Shown piece by piece: positions 1-8,823 of a stretch of 64,000 bases of DNA. The DNA is from Piezodorus guildinii. Lineage: Eukaryota; Arthropoda; Insecta; Hemiptera; Pentatomidae. The stretch spans positions 141,573,143 through 141,637,142 of the forward strand of contig CM041292.1 in the NCBI GenBank assembly GCA_023052935.1. Reading direction: 5' to 3'. A program made the position numbers and the translations under genes. The notes under the pieces were generated by a model. That model did not search any database. It saw only the letters and a list, made by a program, of their open reading frames with translations, and had not been told where the DNA came from. Position 1 is the stretch's first letter; the number at the start of each line of letters is the position of its first letter.

Positions 1-513
1 CATCTATATTTATTCGGATTAGCTTAGCTATTTATTATGTTTTTACAATGATGTAAAATTAAGGGTGATAATGCTCCTATTCATAAAAGCAAGTTACCTT
101 TTACTCACTTATGTGTTCATATCAAAAATGACAATGTATTTTAGGTTGCTATTGTTAATGGAGGTTCCCCTTACTTTCTAGATATGCGATAATCCTGTTT
201 TGGAAAAAATTGTCCTCTATGTTGTTGAAAACAAATTTATGAAATCTTTAACAGCATTGTTTTTAGAATAATTCAAACACTATACATATCCTGAAAAAAC
301 TTTCAAGTACTCATTTGAAAGGTAATCAAATTTCTGCCTTAGAAAAGCAAAGTCATCTTAATTTGACAATCATTCGCAGAGAAATTAAATATATAAAAAA
401 AAACACATTAAAAGTATATTTAGCTTAGTATCTATTTTTGTGAAAAATATTCAGTTGTAATTGTCTTTTTCTTTTAAAATGATATTAGTTGGATGAAATA
501 CGTTTCGTTTCCA
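1..513. other. AT-rich intergenic DNA, nothing recognised
   Basis: No open frame, repeat relationship or RNA gene was recognised. The sequence is A/T-rich with short homopolymers. Confidence 0.5.
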
Positions 514-780
514 GAAAATAAAGTTCTGATTTCTACAAAATAATCTAAGAAACACGGTTGTTGTTTTTTTTTTTTTAGGTAAAATGCTTCACAGATGGCA
601 TTAATTCATATTTAGGTTCTCAACGAGATGTGACGATAGCCTTAAAAAAATAGTTGTTTTATATCGTCACATCATGTTGAAAACCTAAATATGAATTGAT
701 ACCATTCGTGAGTGAAGTTTTGAACTAAAAAAAAAGAAAATGTCTTAGATTATATTGTAGCAATCAGAAATCTGATTTTC
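514..780. repeat. Foldback (palindromic) MITE-like element
   Basis: The two halves are imperfect inverted copies. The left arm runs from 514 to about 637 and the right arm from about 664 to 780, with a loop of about 25 bases. Both arms contain ATTCATATTTAGGTT and TGTGACGATA, and the outer ends share GAAAAT and TAATCTAAGA. There is no coding capacity. This is the structure of a foldback transposon or non-autonomous MITE. I could not fix a target-site duplication, so the class is unknown. Confidence 0.7.
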
Positions 781-1113
781 TACCTATTAAATAATTATGA
801 GTATGTTTATTTCTACTGGTGTGATATTGTAAATTTGATAGCAAAGTCACAATCCGTGGGCAAAGCCATGAGTTACAATTTTTTTTTTTTTCTAAAATTA
901 CGAAATATGTTACACTCAGAACTAGGGATTACTAATTTTTAAAAAGAATTCATTACATGTGATTCTCTCAATTAATTGGACGAATTTAATTTAATAAAAT
1001 ATCTGCCGTAAAAATATTGGATCCTTAATATTTTGTTATTTTTTTTCGTCAATATAAGGCGGTTTTACTATAGAAGAGGGTATATTGTAATCACTGACCT
1101 CAGTAGAACTTAC

Positions 1114-1188
1114 TAATAGTTTTAATTTCTGCTTGAGCACGCGTTATTCCTCATTTCTCTGGAGTGTTTCCTTTAAGAGCGCATCCAA
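1114..1188 (-). pseudogene. Possible coiled-coil exon carrying a nonsense codon
   Basis: On the minus strand an AG (1189-1190) precedes 75 bases that are followed by GTAAGT (rc of 1108-1113), a consensus donor. In phase 0 the 25 codons read LDALLKETLQRNEE, then a TAA stop, then RVLKQKLKLL. The leucine spacing looks like coiled-coil heptads on both sides of the stop. The other two frames also contain stops. It could be a decayed exon, a terminal exon ending at the TAA, or chance. The polypyrimidine tract is weak. Confidence 0.2.
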
Positions 1189-1486
1189 CTGGTTAGTTAA
1201 GGAATACCTTAAAATAATTGGGTAGTTTATTCTGTGTACTTTTCCTACTTCTTTATAATAGGGGTACTCACTACGTTTGCTATAGCATGCTATTCTATTG
1301 GGCTGATGCGAAATTAATGCAGGTTTCCTCTATTGCAATATCTTAATTCCAATTGTGTAAACAAAGCTAATCCTAACATTGATCATTATTATACCAAAAC
1401 AAACCTTATCTAATACCCTCTCTTTCACCATGAATTTGTTTAGTAAAATCGTTTTGTTCAGTGTGTTCAAAGGTCTTGAATCGAAA

Positions 1487-1822
1487 ATGTCAAAGTGCGA
1501 TTTTCGTCAAATTTATTTTTACGAATTTAAAGTAGGGCGCAGCGCTGCGCAAACGGCTCGTAATATTAATGAAGTGTGGGGTCAGGGGGCTATTAATGAG
1601 TGCACGGTGCAGCGTTGGTTCCAGAAGTTTCGCAGAGGAGATTTCGGCCTCGAAGACAAGGAAGGTCGGGGCCGTCATCTTGCTCTGGACAACGACCAGC
1701 TGAGGTCAAAAGTGGAAGAAGACCCAACCAAAACCACACGAGAAATGGCGGCGGAACTCGGTGTGAACCAATCCACAGTTTTACGTCACTTGGAAGCAAT
1801 TTGTAAGGTAAAAAAGTTGGCC
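1487..1822 (+). pseudogene. mariner transposase, N-terminal DNA-binding part (broken)
   Basis: The reading frame from ATG 1487 encodes the paired helix-turn-helix DNA-binding region that recognises mariner inverted repeats. Visible pieces are FYEFKVGRSAAQTARNINE, VQRWFQKFRRGDF, the GRGRH linker and the second HTH around ELGVNQSTVLRHL. An upstream in-frame ATG at 1430 (MNLFSK) could extend it. The frame is interrupted at KVKKLA by the LINE and runs on into LINE 5' UTR codons until a stop at 2030-2032. The catalytic domain is missing, so cut-and-paste activity is impossible; DNA binding is conceivable only if the chimeric frame is expressed. Confidence 0.9.
1810..1822. repeat. 5' target-site duplication of the LINE dimer
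   Basis: AAAAAAGTTGGCC here recurs at 12632-12644, immediately beyond the second LINE copy. Its beginning with an A run after GGT fits first-strand nicking primed on a T-rich bottom strand by a LINE endonuclease. Its A run merges with the poly(A) tail at the 3' copy, so the exact length is ambiguous there. Confidence 0.85.
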
Positions 1823-2329
1823 CCCCGTAGGGGGAAGTGGATTAGCCACTTTTCAGGGGTTTGGACGTCCCTGCGGCCCCAGTCTAACACACACATTCCT
1901 CTGACATTGGATACACTTACAGTCTTAGGTTCTCACTCAACCACCTCTACACACTTGAGTCCGTCTCCGCGGGTGGTGCGCTGGCTGTTCCTGGGGTCTC
2001 GGGGAAACGGGCTGCAGAGGGTACAGAGTTAAAACGGTGGGCACCGCCGGCTGCTCGGTAGCTGACTGGGCCTGAACCCACTGTTAGCCACAGTGGGAAG
2101 CTGCCTAGAGTAACGGGCGAAAAATCCGAGGCATACCCACGGAGCCGGGTGGCACCCGGTATTGAGTCCCGCGGGTGCGTTAAGGGGGAACGCCCGAGGC
2201 CACTGCAGCTGTCGGTGGAACCGAATTCGCTCCGGGGGCTCGTCTGTGGGCCGCGCGTTGGGACGGACTCTTGAACTCATACACCTTTAACACACCATAG
2301 ATCTACACATTTATTTATTTTTTTCTAAT
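1823..2329 (+). promoter_or_regulatory. LINE 5' UTR, probable internal promoter
   Basis: This 507-base GC-rich leader lies between the 5' target-site duplication and the ORF1 ATG. I-type LINEs carry an internal RNA polymerase II promoter at their 5' end, so promoter activity is inferred from family knowledge. I did not identify specific motifs. The leader begins CCCCGTAGGGGG, though the exact first base is uncertain by one or two because of the C run shared with the target. Confidence 0.5.
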
Positions 2330-4000
2330 ATGATGAACGTCCCAGATAAAAATACAGCGCTTCAGGTGCACAGCGCGCAAGTAGAGCAGCTCAGCTCAAC
2401 TCCCTTTACTCAATCCAACATCGAGACCTCCCAAGCTCATTTCGTGGAGAATGTCCCGCCCTATCAACAACCCTCCCTCACAATGGAATCACATAGTAGC
2501 GATGCTACACTCGTACCTCTACCATTAACCTCAACTTCATCCCAATCTCCTTCCACTTCTCTTCACCCGCCAAACTCTCACGGGCAAATAGAAAATACAG
2601 TCCCGTTTCGCACTAAGTGGTTTCCGTGCTATATGGTGATGACTCTGGCCGAAAATGACCAACGGAAAACGTTTGCCTCATACAGCCCATTTAAAGTGGC
2701 AAAAGCTGTCAAATCTTGGAGTCCAGGAACTTCACTGAAATTCCTCAAAAACGGATCAGCAATGTTAAGTGTAAACAATGAAAAAGACCTTGCTAATCTA
2801 CAACGATTTAAAATCTACGATGGTATAGCAGTAGAAATTCTGCCCCATAAAACTCTAAACCACACTAGAGGTGTCATTCGCGCAAACGAGCTGCTTCATT
2901 GCTCCGAGGAGGAACTGATGGAGGAACTTGCTCCAATGGGTGTAGTGGAAGCTCGGCGAATTCACCGAACCATAAATGGCATCAGAACCCCAACAGCCAC
3001 AGTAATCCTTAAGTTTCTCCGACCAACTGTTCCAGAAAGGATTCAATTGGATTTTCTAACACTACGGGTCCGTCCATATGAACCTAATCCGATTCAGTGC
3101 CGGTCTTGTTACCGATTTAGGCATACCAAAGCAACCTGTATGACTGTAGCTTGTGGCGTATGTGCTGAGGAGCACTCCGTTGACACATGTTCAAGTCGAC
3201 CGAAGTGTGTAAACTGCTTAGGTCCACACCCTGCCTTTAGCAGAAACTGTCCTGTTTACGCCAAAGAGAAGGCCATCGAACAAATTCGAGAGACCGACAA
3301 GGTATCCTACAAGAGGGCGGAGCAGATATATAAAAGATTCACTCCCCCTAAGCCTGATGTTTCATTCTCTCAGGCACTGAGAGCAGATCCCAACTCTAAT
3401 TACGGGACTCCTCCTGAGGTCGCATCCCAAGTGGCTCGTGCTGCTGTTCCACCAGTCTCCGATGCTCCACCTCTGACTGCAAAGATGGGCTCGGCGACAC
3501 CACCTAATGAGGCTGAATCCCTACTTCCATCGACAGTCCCTGAGCACACATTAACCAAGCAGCTGTCACAACTTGCAGGGCTTATAGACACTATCTCCTG
3601 CCGGTTGTTAGCACTGGAGCGGCACATATTACCAGGTGATACAATTCCAATTCAGCCGCCGCTTTCCGCAGGCACTATAACTCCCTCAGCGCAATACTCC
3701 CGAGATACCAGTTCATCCGCTGATGTAGTCCATACTCCGTCGTCCTGTGATCTTCACACTATGACCGAACCACCTCCTCGAAACATTTCAACTCGCAACC
3801 AGAGTGAAAAATCATCCGCCTCTTCCGCAGGTGGACATAGAAATCCTAAACGTCCAGCATCCCGACTATCGGCTGGTAATGATTTACCCAACTTTGAATC
3901 AAATCCTGGATCCTATGCTTCGACGAAGCCGCCTCAGAATAAGCGGCAGACAAAGGTCGAAAAAAAGGCTCCTAGGACAAAAAATCCTTCTAATAAATGA
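2330..4000 (+). CDS. LINE ORF1, gag-like RNA-binding protein
   Basis: The 556-residue ORF1 product would bind element RNA and form the ribonucleoprotein particle. Residues 1-85 are Ser/Thr/Pro-rich and low in complexity. Residues about 88-250 form a gag-like domain (KWFPCYMVM to LRVRPYEPNP) preceding three zinc knuckles: C257-C260-H265-C270, C275-C278-H282-C287 and C293-C296-H300-C307. The C-terminal third is Pro/Ser-rich with a basic tail (KRQTKVEKKAPRTK). Three knuckles are typical of insect I and Jockey gag proteins. The stop TGA (3998-4000) overlaps the ORF2 ATG in the string ATGA, suggesting ORF2 is translated by termination-reinitiation. The start at 2330 is the first ATG of the frame; a one-codon-later ATG (2333) is an alternative. 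Confidence 0.92.
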   Translation: MMNVPDKNTALQVHSAQVEQLSSTPFTQSNIETSQAHFVENVPPYQQPSLTMESHSSDATLVPLPLTSTSSQSPSTSLHPPNSHGQIENTVPFRTKWFPCYMVMTLAENDQRKTFASYSPFKVAKAVKSWSPGTSLKFLKNGSAMLSVNNEKDLANLQRFKIYDGIAVEILPHKTLNHTRGVIRANELLHCSEEELMEELAPMGVVEARRIHRTINGIRTPTATVILKFLRPTVPERIQLDFLTLRVRPYEPNPIQCRSCYRFRHTKATCMTVACGVCAEEHSVDTCSSRPKCVNCLGPHPAFSRNCPVYAKEKAIEQIRETDKVSYKRAEQIYKRFTPPKPDVSFSQALRADPNSNYGTPPEVASQVARAAVPPVSDAPPLTAKMGSATPPNEAESLLPSTVPEHTLTKQLSQLAGLIDTISCRLLALERHILPGDTIPIQPPLSAGTITPSAQYSRDTSSSADVVHTPSSCDLHTMTEPPPRNISTRNQSEKSSASSAGGHRNPKRPASRLSAGNDLPNFESNPGSYASTKPPQNKRQTKVEKKAPRTKNPSNK

Positions 4001-7000
4001 CAATATCCTCACGTGAACTACGGTTTCTGCAATGGAATGTAAATGGGATTAAAGTAAGGAAACCTGACCTCGAAATCCTCCTTCGTAATAGCCAAAGTGA
4101 CGTTGTCTGTATACAGGAGACGCACTTGAAAACCTCAGAAATATTCAAGATAGCTGGGTACAGCGTAATGAGGAAAGATTTTACTACTGGACTGATAGCC
4201 TGCGGTGGTGTTTGCATTTTAATAAAAAATGATATTCCTTTCCTCCCGGTCCAAATCAACAGTAATCTCCAGGCAGTTGCCATCAGAATTCTGGCATGCC
4301 CATTGGCACTGACAGTCTGCTCCATTTACCTCCCTCCAGGAACTCACGTCACGATACAGCAGCTCGAACAGTTATGCCAACAGCTTCCATCGCCACTTCT
4401 TCTTCTAGGGGACTTTAATGCTCATAATCAAGCCTGGGGCAGTAAACTAAATGACATTCGATCTGAAACAATAATACAGATTATGGACACCCTTAGCCTT
4501 AACTTGCTTAATAACGGTAACCCCACTTATCAGTGTCCCCGATCTGGAGCCCAATCATGTATAGACTTGAGTCTATGTACTCCTAGCCTTCAGACTACTC
4601 TGTCATGGGAAGTACTTAATGACCCTCACGGCAGCGATCATTTCCCCGTATATATTCACACAGCTAGTAGAGTAGCCAACGTGGCGCGCCCAGGGTGCTG
4701 GCTGGTGAAGAAGGCTGATTGGTCGCTGTTCCAGGAGTCAGCTAAAATCTCTCAACTTGATGTGAACCTCGACGGGTGTGGAGCTTATAAACAATTCGAG
4801 GCTGCATTACTTCGGGCCGCGGAAGTTGCCATCCCTTATCGAGAACCGAGCATGATCTCAATGCAGCCAGTCCCTTGGTGGACTGAGGAGTGCCGCTTGG
4901 CGGTACGCAAGAGAAAACAGGCCTTAAGGAAACTGTCTCACAAGCCCTCTCCACTCAACCTGGAAGCCTACAGAAATGCAAGGATTCATGCGCGTTACGT
5001 TATAAAAATGCAGAAAAAACGTGCCTGGATAAAATTTCTTGATAACATCAGTTCCAATACCCCTCTAGAACTGTTTTGGAACACGGTTAAGAAACTAAAC
5101 GGTCGGTTAATACCTGGACCCCCTAAGTTGCTTCAAATCAACCAAGAGGTCGTGTCAGACCCTCAGAGGATAGCTGATGCACTTGGACAGCACTTCTACG
5201 ATGTATCGGCCTCACAAAATTACCCCCTACACTTCCAGCGGCTCAAGAACGACCGTGAAACAACTCCGTGCAACATATCTATTCCCTCCAGACGCAGCAC
5301 AAGTACGGCTCTCAACCACCCCTTTTCGGAAGCTGAATTCCAGGTAGCACTAGCCTCGTGCAAAGAAGCATCCCCAGGGCCAGATGGCATTCACGCTAGT
5401 ATGGTAACCAGCCTCTCAGCTAAGGACAAAATTGCACTCCTTCATATTTTCAATAAGCTCTTTCTAGGAGAGCAATTTCCACTATCATGGAAAGATGCTA
5501 TCCTGATCCCGATTCACAAGAAAAATAAACCCCCCGATATTGCTTCTAGTTACAGACCCATCTCTTTGACCAGCATTCCATGTAAAATTTACGAAAGGCT
5601 AATAGCCAATCGATTGCAGTGGTACCTAGAAACCGAAAATATGCTACCAGCCTGGCAGAGTGGATTCCGTAAAGGACGAAGCACTCAAGACAATCTTGTA
5701 TTCCTCTCCTCAGAAATACTTACAGCATTTGGAGAGCGCGAACGAGTGTTAGCTGTATTGCTCGATGTTGAAAAAGCCTTCGATCGAGTTTGGAGATGGC
5801 TCATCATCTCCTCTCTACAGAAGTGTGGTATTCATGGTCCTATTCTTTCCTTTATTCGGCATTACCTGCGAGACCGGTCGTTCAGAGTGCGTTGCGGAAA
5901 TACAATGTCATCTCGTTTTGTTCAAGAGAATGGTGTTCCCCAAGGAGGTGTCCTTAGTCCTATTCTATTTTGTTTAGCTTTCAATGGCGTCCTAGGTAAT
6001 ATTCACCCACCAGTCCAGGCACTGCTATTTGCGGATGACCTATTGCTTTGTGTTCGAGGCAAACAAATTACTGAACTCACCAAATCGATGCAGTCTGCGC
6101 TCCATACTGTGGAGAACTGGTGTTCAAACAACGGTTTTAAAATTTCCTCAGCCAAATCTACAGCAATCATCTTCGCAAAACGGGCAGCAAACATCTCTCA
6201 ACCTTTATCTCTTTTAATAGACGGGCAAAGGATAAATGTAGTAGAAAAGGTCAAGTACCTGGGGGTTACGTTTGACAGTCGCCTATCCTGGGGCCCGCAC
6301 ATCCGTGAGGTCAAAGCCTCTTGTATACGAGCACTCAACTTACTTCGGATGGTCACAAACACGGCTTGGGGGGGAGACCGTATGGCTATGCTAAGATTAT
6401 TTAGAGTGGTTCTACGGAATAGGGTAGAATACGGAGCATGTGCATACGGATCTGCCGATCCGACTCGTCTAAATGCGCTTAGAGTGATCGTTACTACGGG
6501 GCTGAGGACAGCCATCGGCGCGTTTCGTTCTAGCCCCATTATCAGTCTCTTCGGCGAAGCCGGGGAGTTGCCATCCCATTATCGCCGACAACAAATGGAG
6601 GTTAAATACTTCCTTAAAGTTCTCGCAAACCCTCATCACCCACTAAAACCTCAATTTCTTCTTTCTTTGCGAGAACGGCCGCTGATGCCTACTCTTCCCT
6701 CTCGGGTCCACGACGCGATTCTGCCTTTCCGCCAGAGTTTAGAGCAGCTATACCCCATCGGGCCGTCCCCTATACCTCCCTGGTCCGTCCCTTCTATCCA
6801 TTGTCAACTGTCTCTCACACGACTTCCAAAACTCACGACTCCACCAAAAGTATACCAGCAAGAATTTTTAGAGCTTATCCAAAGGTACCATAATGTTAAT
6901 GTTTATTACACAGACGGCTCTAGGGGAGAACTAGGCGCTGGAGCTGCAGTTGTGAGTGAGGCCCAAGTTAACATGTTTGCCCTCCCTTCTATATCGAGTA

Positions 7001-7698
7001 GCTATACCGCCGAAGTAACTGCCATCCTCCAGTCCCTCCTTCTTCGCCAGCAATCTTCCTCTCAAGTAATCATATGCACCGATTCCCTCTCCACTCTCTC
7101 CTCTATCCGTAACATATATTCCTCTGACTATCTCATCCAAAGAATTCATACCACACTTGCATCCTTTCCCTCCCGGGTCAACATTGTTTTCTTCTGGGTT
7201 CCAGGACATTGTGGGATCTTGGGGAACGATCGGGCTGATTTAGCGGCACGTCACGCGGTTTCCGAGGGTCTTGAACTTCAAGGTGTGAGCCTGCCTGACC
7301 TTGTCACTTCAATTCGATCTAGCATATTGGGTTGCTGGCAGCGGGAGTGGGCGGCCCTCGAGAACAATAAGCTTCGCCTTATTCGGCCCCGCGTTGGCCC
7401 TTGGGGGTCTTCCTGCCGGCCGTCTCGACGCGAAGAGGTTGTGCTCGCGCGACTTCGTATAGGACACTCTAGGTTGACCCACGGTTATCTCATGGCCCGT
7501 GGACATCCGCCTCTCTGTCGATCATGTCAGGTTCCTCTCTCAATACTCCACATCCTCACAGAATGCCGACAATATACCGCTTCACGTATTCTTTTCAACC
7601 TCCCCACCGATCTGTCGCTTCTTCTCTCTGATTCCTCTCCTCATATAACTAACATCATTCGCTTCCTAAAGTCAAACCATCTTTACTCTCAGATCTAA
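3997..7698 (+). CDS. LINE ORF2: APE endonuclease, reverse transcriptase, RNase H
   Basis: This 1233-residue polyprotein nicks target DNA and copies element RNA by target-primed reverse transcription. The APE endonuclease spans residues 8-225: WNVNG with N14, QETH with E41, GDFN (D139, N141) and SDHF (D214, H215). The reverse transcriptase spans about 440-760: DGIH, YRPISLT, GFRKGRST, LLDVEKAFD with D590, GVPQGGVLSP and FADD with D680-D681. The RNase H spans about 970-1085: YTDGS with D973, E1006, TDS with D1029, and GNDRAD with D1081. A C-terminal CCHC-like motif (C1174, C1177, H1185, C1190) follows. All catalytic residues expected for the three enzymes are present and the frame has no interruption. 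RNase H places it with I-type rather than Jockey-type elements. Confidence 0.95.
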   Translation: MTISSRELRFLQWNVNGIKVRKPDLEILLRNSQSDVVCIQETHLKTSEIFKIAGYSVMRKDFTTGLIACGGVCILIKNDIPFLPVQINSNLQAVAIRILACPLALTVCSIYLPPGTHVTIQQLEQLCQQLPSPLLLLGDFNAHNQAWGSKLNDIRSETIIQIMDTLSLNLLNNGNPTYQCPRSGAQSCIDLSLCTPSLQTTLSWEVLNDPHGSDHFPVYIHTASRVANVARPGCWLVKKADWSLFQESAKISQLDVNLDGCGAYKQFEAALLRAAEVAIPYREPSMISMQPVPWWTEECRLAVRKRKQALRKLSHKPSPLNLEAYRNARIHARYVIKMQKKRAWIKFLDNISSNTPLELFWNTVKKLNGRLIPGPPKLLQINQEVVSDPQRIADALGQHFYDVSASQNYPLHFQRLKNDRETTPCNISIPSRRSTSTALNHPFSEAEFQVALASCKEASPGPDGIHASMVTSLSAKDKIALLHIFNKLFLGEQFPLSWKDAILIPIHKKNKPPDIASSYRPISLTSIPCKIYERLIANRLQWYLETENMLPAWQSGFRKGRSTQDNLVFLSSEILTAFGERERVLAVLLDVEKAFDRVWRWLIISSLQKCGIHGPILSFIRHYLRDRSFRVRCGNTMSSRFVQENGVPQGGVLSPILFCLAFNGVLGNIHPPVQALLFADDLLLCVRGKQITELTKSMQSALHTVENWCSNNGFKISSAKSTAIIFAKRAANISQPLSLLIDGQRINVVEKVKYLGVTFDSRLSWGPHIREVKASCIRALNLLRMVTNTAWGGDRMAMLRLFRVVLRNRVEYGACAYGSADPTRLNALRVIVTTGLRTAIGAFRSSPIISLFGEAGELPSHYRRQQMEVKYFLKVLANPHHPLKPQFLLSLRERPLMPTLPSRVHDAILPFRQSLEQLYPIGPSPIPPWSVPSIHCQLSLTRLPKLTTPPKVYQQEFLELIQRYHNVNVYYTDGSRGELGAGAAVVSEAQVNMFALPSISSSYTAEVTAILQSLLLRQQSSSQVIICTDSLSTLSSIRNIYSSDYLIQRIHTTLASFPSRVNIVFFWVPGHCGILGNDRADLAARHAVSEGLELQGVSLPDLVTSIRSSILGCWQREWAALENNKLRLIRPRVGPWGSSCRPSRREEVVLARLRIGHSRLTHGYLMARGHPPLCRSCQVPLSILHILTECRQYTASRILFNLPTDLSLLLSDSSPHITNIIRFLKSNHLYSQI

Positions 7699-7783
7699 AC
7701 TATACTCTCACTCTACTCCTATAATCATGTAACCTGTGTCTAACGGTGTAAAGGCGAACATGACCCTGGTGGTTGTCGCCTCG

Positions 7784-7812
<29 letters not shown>
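7699..7812 (+). other. LINE copy A 3' UTR and poly(A) tail
   Basis: An 85-base 3' UTR ends GTTGTCGCCTCG and is followed by 29 A residues (7784-7812). The same 3' UTR ends copy B at 12523-12607. The A tail runs straight into codon 221 of ORF1 of copy B. Confidence 0.9.
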
Positions 7813-7814
<2 letters not shown>

Positions 7815-8823
7815 AACAGCCACAGTAATCCTTAAGTTTCTCCGACCAACTGTTCCAGAAAGGATTCAATTGGATTTTCTAACACTACGGGTCCGTCCAT
7901 ATGAACCTAATCCGATTCAGTGCCGGTCTTGTTACCGATTTAGGCATACCAAAGCAACCTGTATGACTGTAGCTTGTGGCGTATGTGCTGAGGAGCACTC
8001 CGTTGACACATGTTCAAGTCGACCGAAGTGTGTAAACTGCTTAGGTCCACACCCTGCCTTTAGCAGAAACTGTCCTGTTTACGCCAAAGAGAAGGCCATC
8101 GAACAAATTCGAGAGACCGACAAGGTATCCTACAAGAGGGCGGAGCAGATATATAAAAGATTCACTCCCCCTAAGCCTGATGTTTCATTCTCTCAGGCAC
8201 TGAGAGCAGATCCCAACTCTAATTACGGGACTCCTCCTGAGGTCGCATCCCAAGTGGCTCGTGCTGCTGTTCCACCAGTCTCCGATGCTCCACCTCTGAC
8301 TGCAAAGATGGGCTCGGCGACACCACCTAATGAGGCTGAATCCCTACTTCCATCGACAGTCCCTGAGCACACATTAACCAAGCAGCTGTCACAACTTGCA
8401 GGGCTTATAGACACTATCTCCTGCCGGTTGTTAGCACTGGAGCGGCACATATTACCAGGTGATACAATTCCAATTCAGCCGCCGCTTTCCGCAGGCACTA
8501 TAACTCCCTCAGCGCAATACTCCCGAGATACCAGTTCATCCGCTGATGTAGTCCATACTCCGTCGTCCTGTGATCTTCACACTATGACCGAACCACCTCC
8601 TCGAAACATTTCAACTCGCAACCAGAGTGAAAAATCATCCGCCTCTTCCGCAGGTGGACATAGAAATCCTAAACGTCCAGCATCCCGACTATCGGCTGGT
8701 AATGATTTACCCAACTTTGAATCAAATCCTGGATCCTATGCTTCGACGAAGCCGCCTCAGAATAAGCGGCAGACAAAGGTCGAAAAAAAGGCTCCTAGGA
8801 CAAAAAATCCTTCTAATAAATGA
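7813..8823 (+). pseudogene. LINE ORF1, 5'-truncated (copy B)
   Basis: The frame starts exactly at codon 221 (CCA) of ORF1, directly after the A tail of copy A. It continues unbroken through the three zinc knuckles to the same TGA. It has no ATG start of its own in the correct position. The N-terminal low-complexity region and most of the gag-like domain are absent, so a functional particle protein is not expected. Confidence 0.9.

Larger units (their letters stand above)
1823..7812 (+). mobile_element. Full-length I-type non-LTR retrotransposon (copy A)
   Basis: This is an autonomous LINE of about 6 kb. It has a GC-rich 5' UTR (1823-2329), ORF1 (2330-4000), ORF2 (3997-7698), a short 3' UTR (7699-7783) and a 29-A tail (7784-7812). 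APE endonuclease plus reverse transcriptase plus RNase H, together with a gag-like ORF1 bearing three zinc knuckles, is the layout of the I superfamily (I/Nimb-like). All frames are open and catalytic residues are present, so this copy looks competent or only recently silenced. Base composition is far richer in GC than the host flanks. Copy B follows directly with no host sequence between. Confidence 0.93.

Noticed and set aside
3400..3627. Minus-strand open frames inside the LINE (for example 3400-3627, 4742-4954, 6198-6539, 6931-7209 and their copies in the second LINE)
   Set aside because: They overlap strong plus-strand LINE domains, have no family features, and recur only because the LINE is duplicated.
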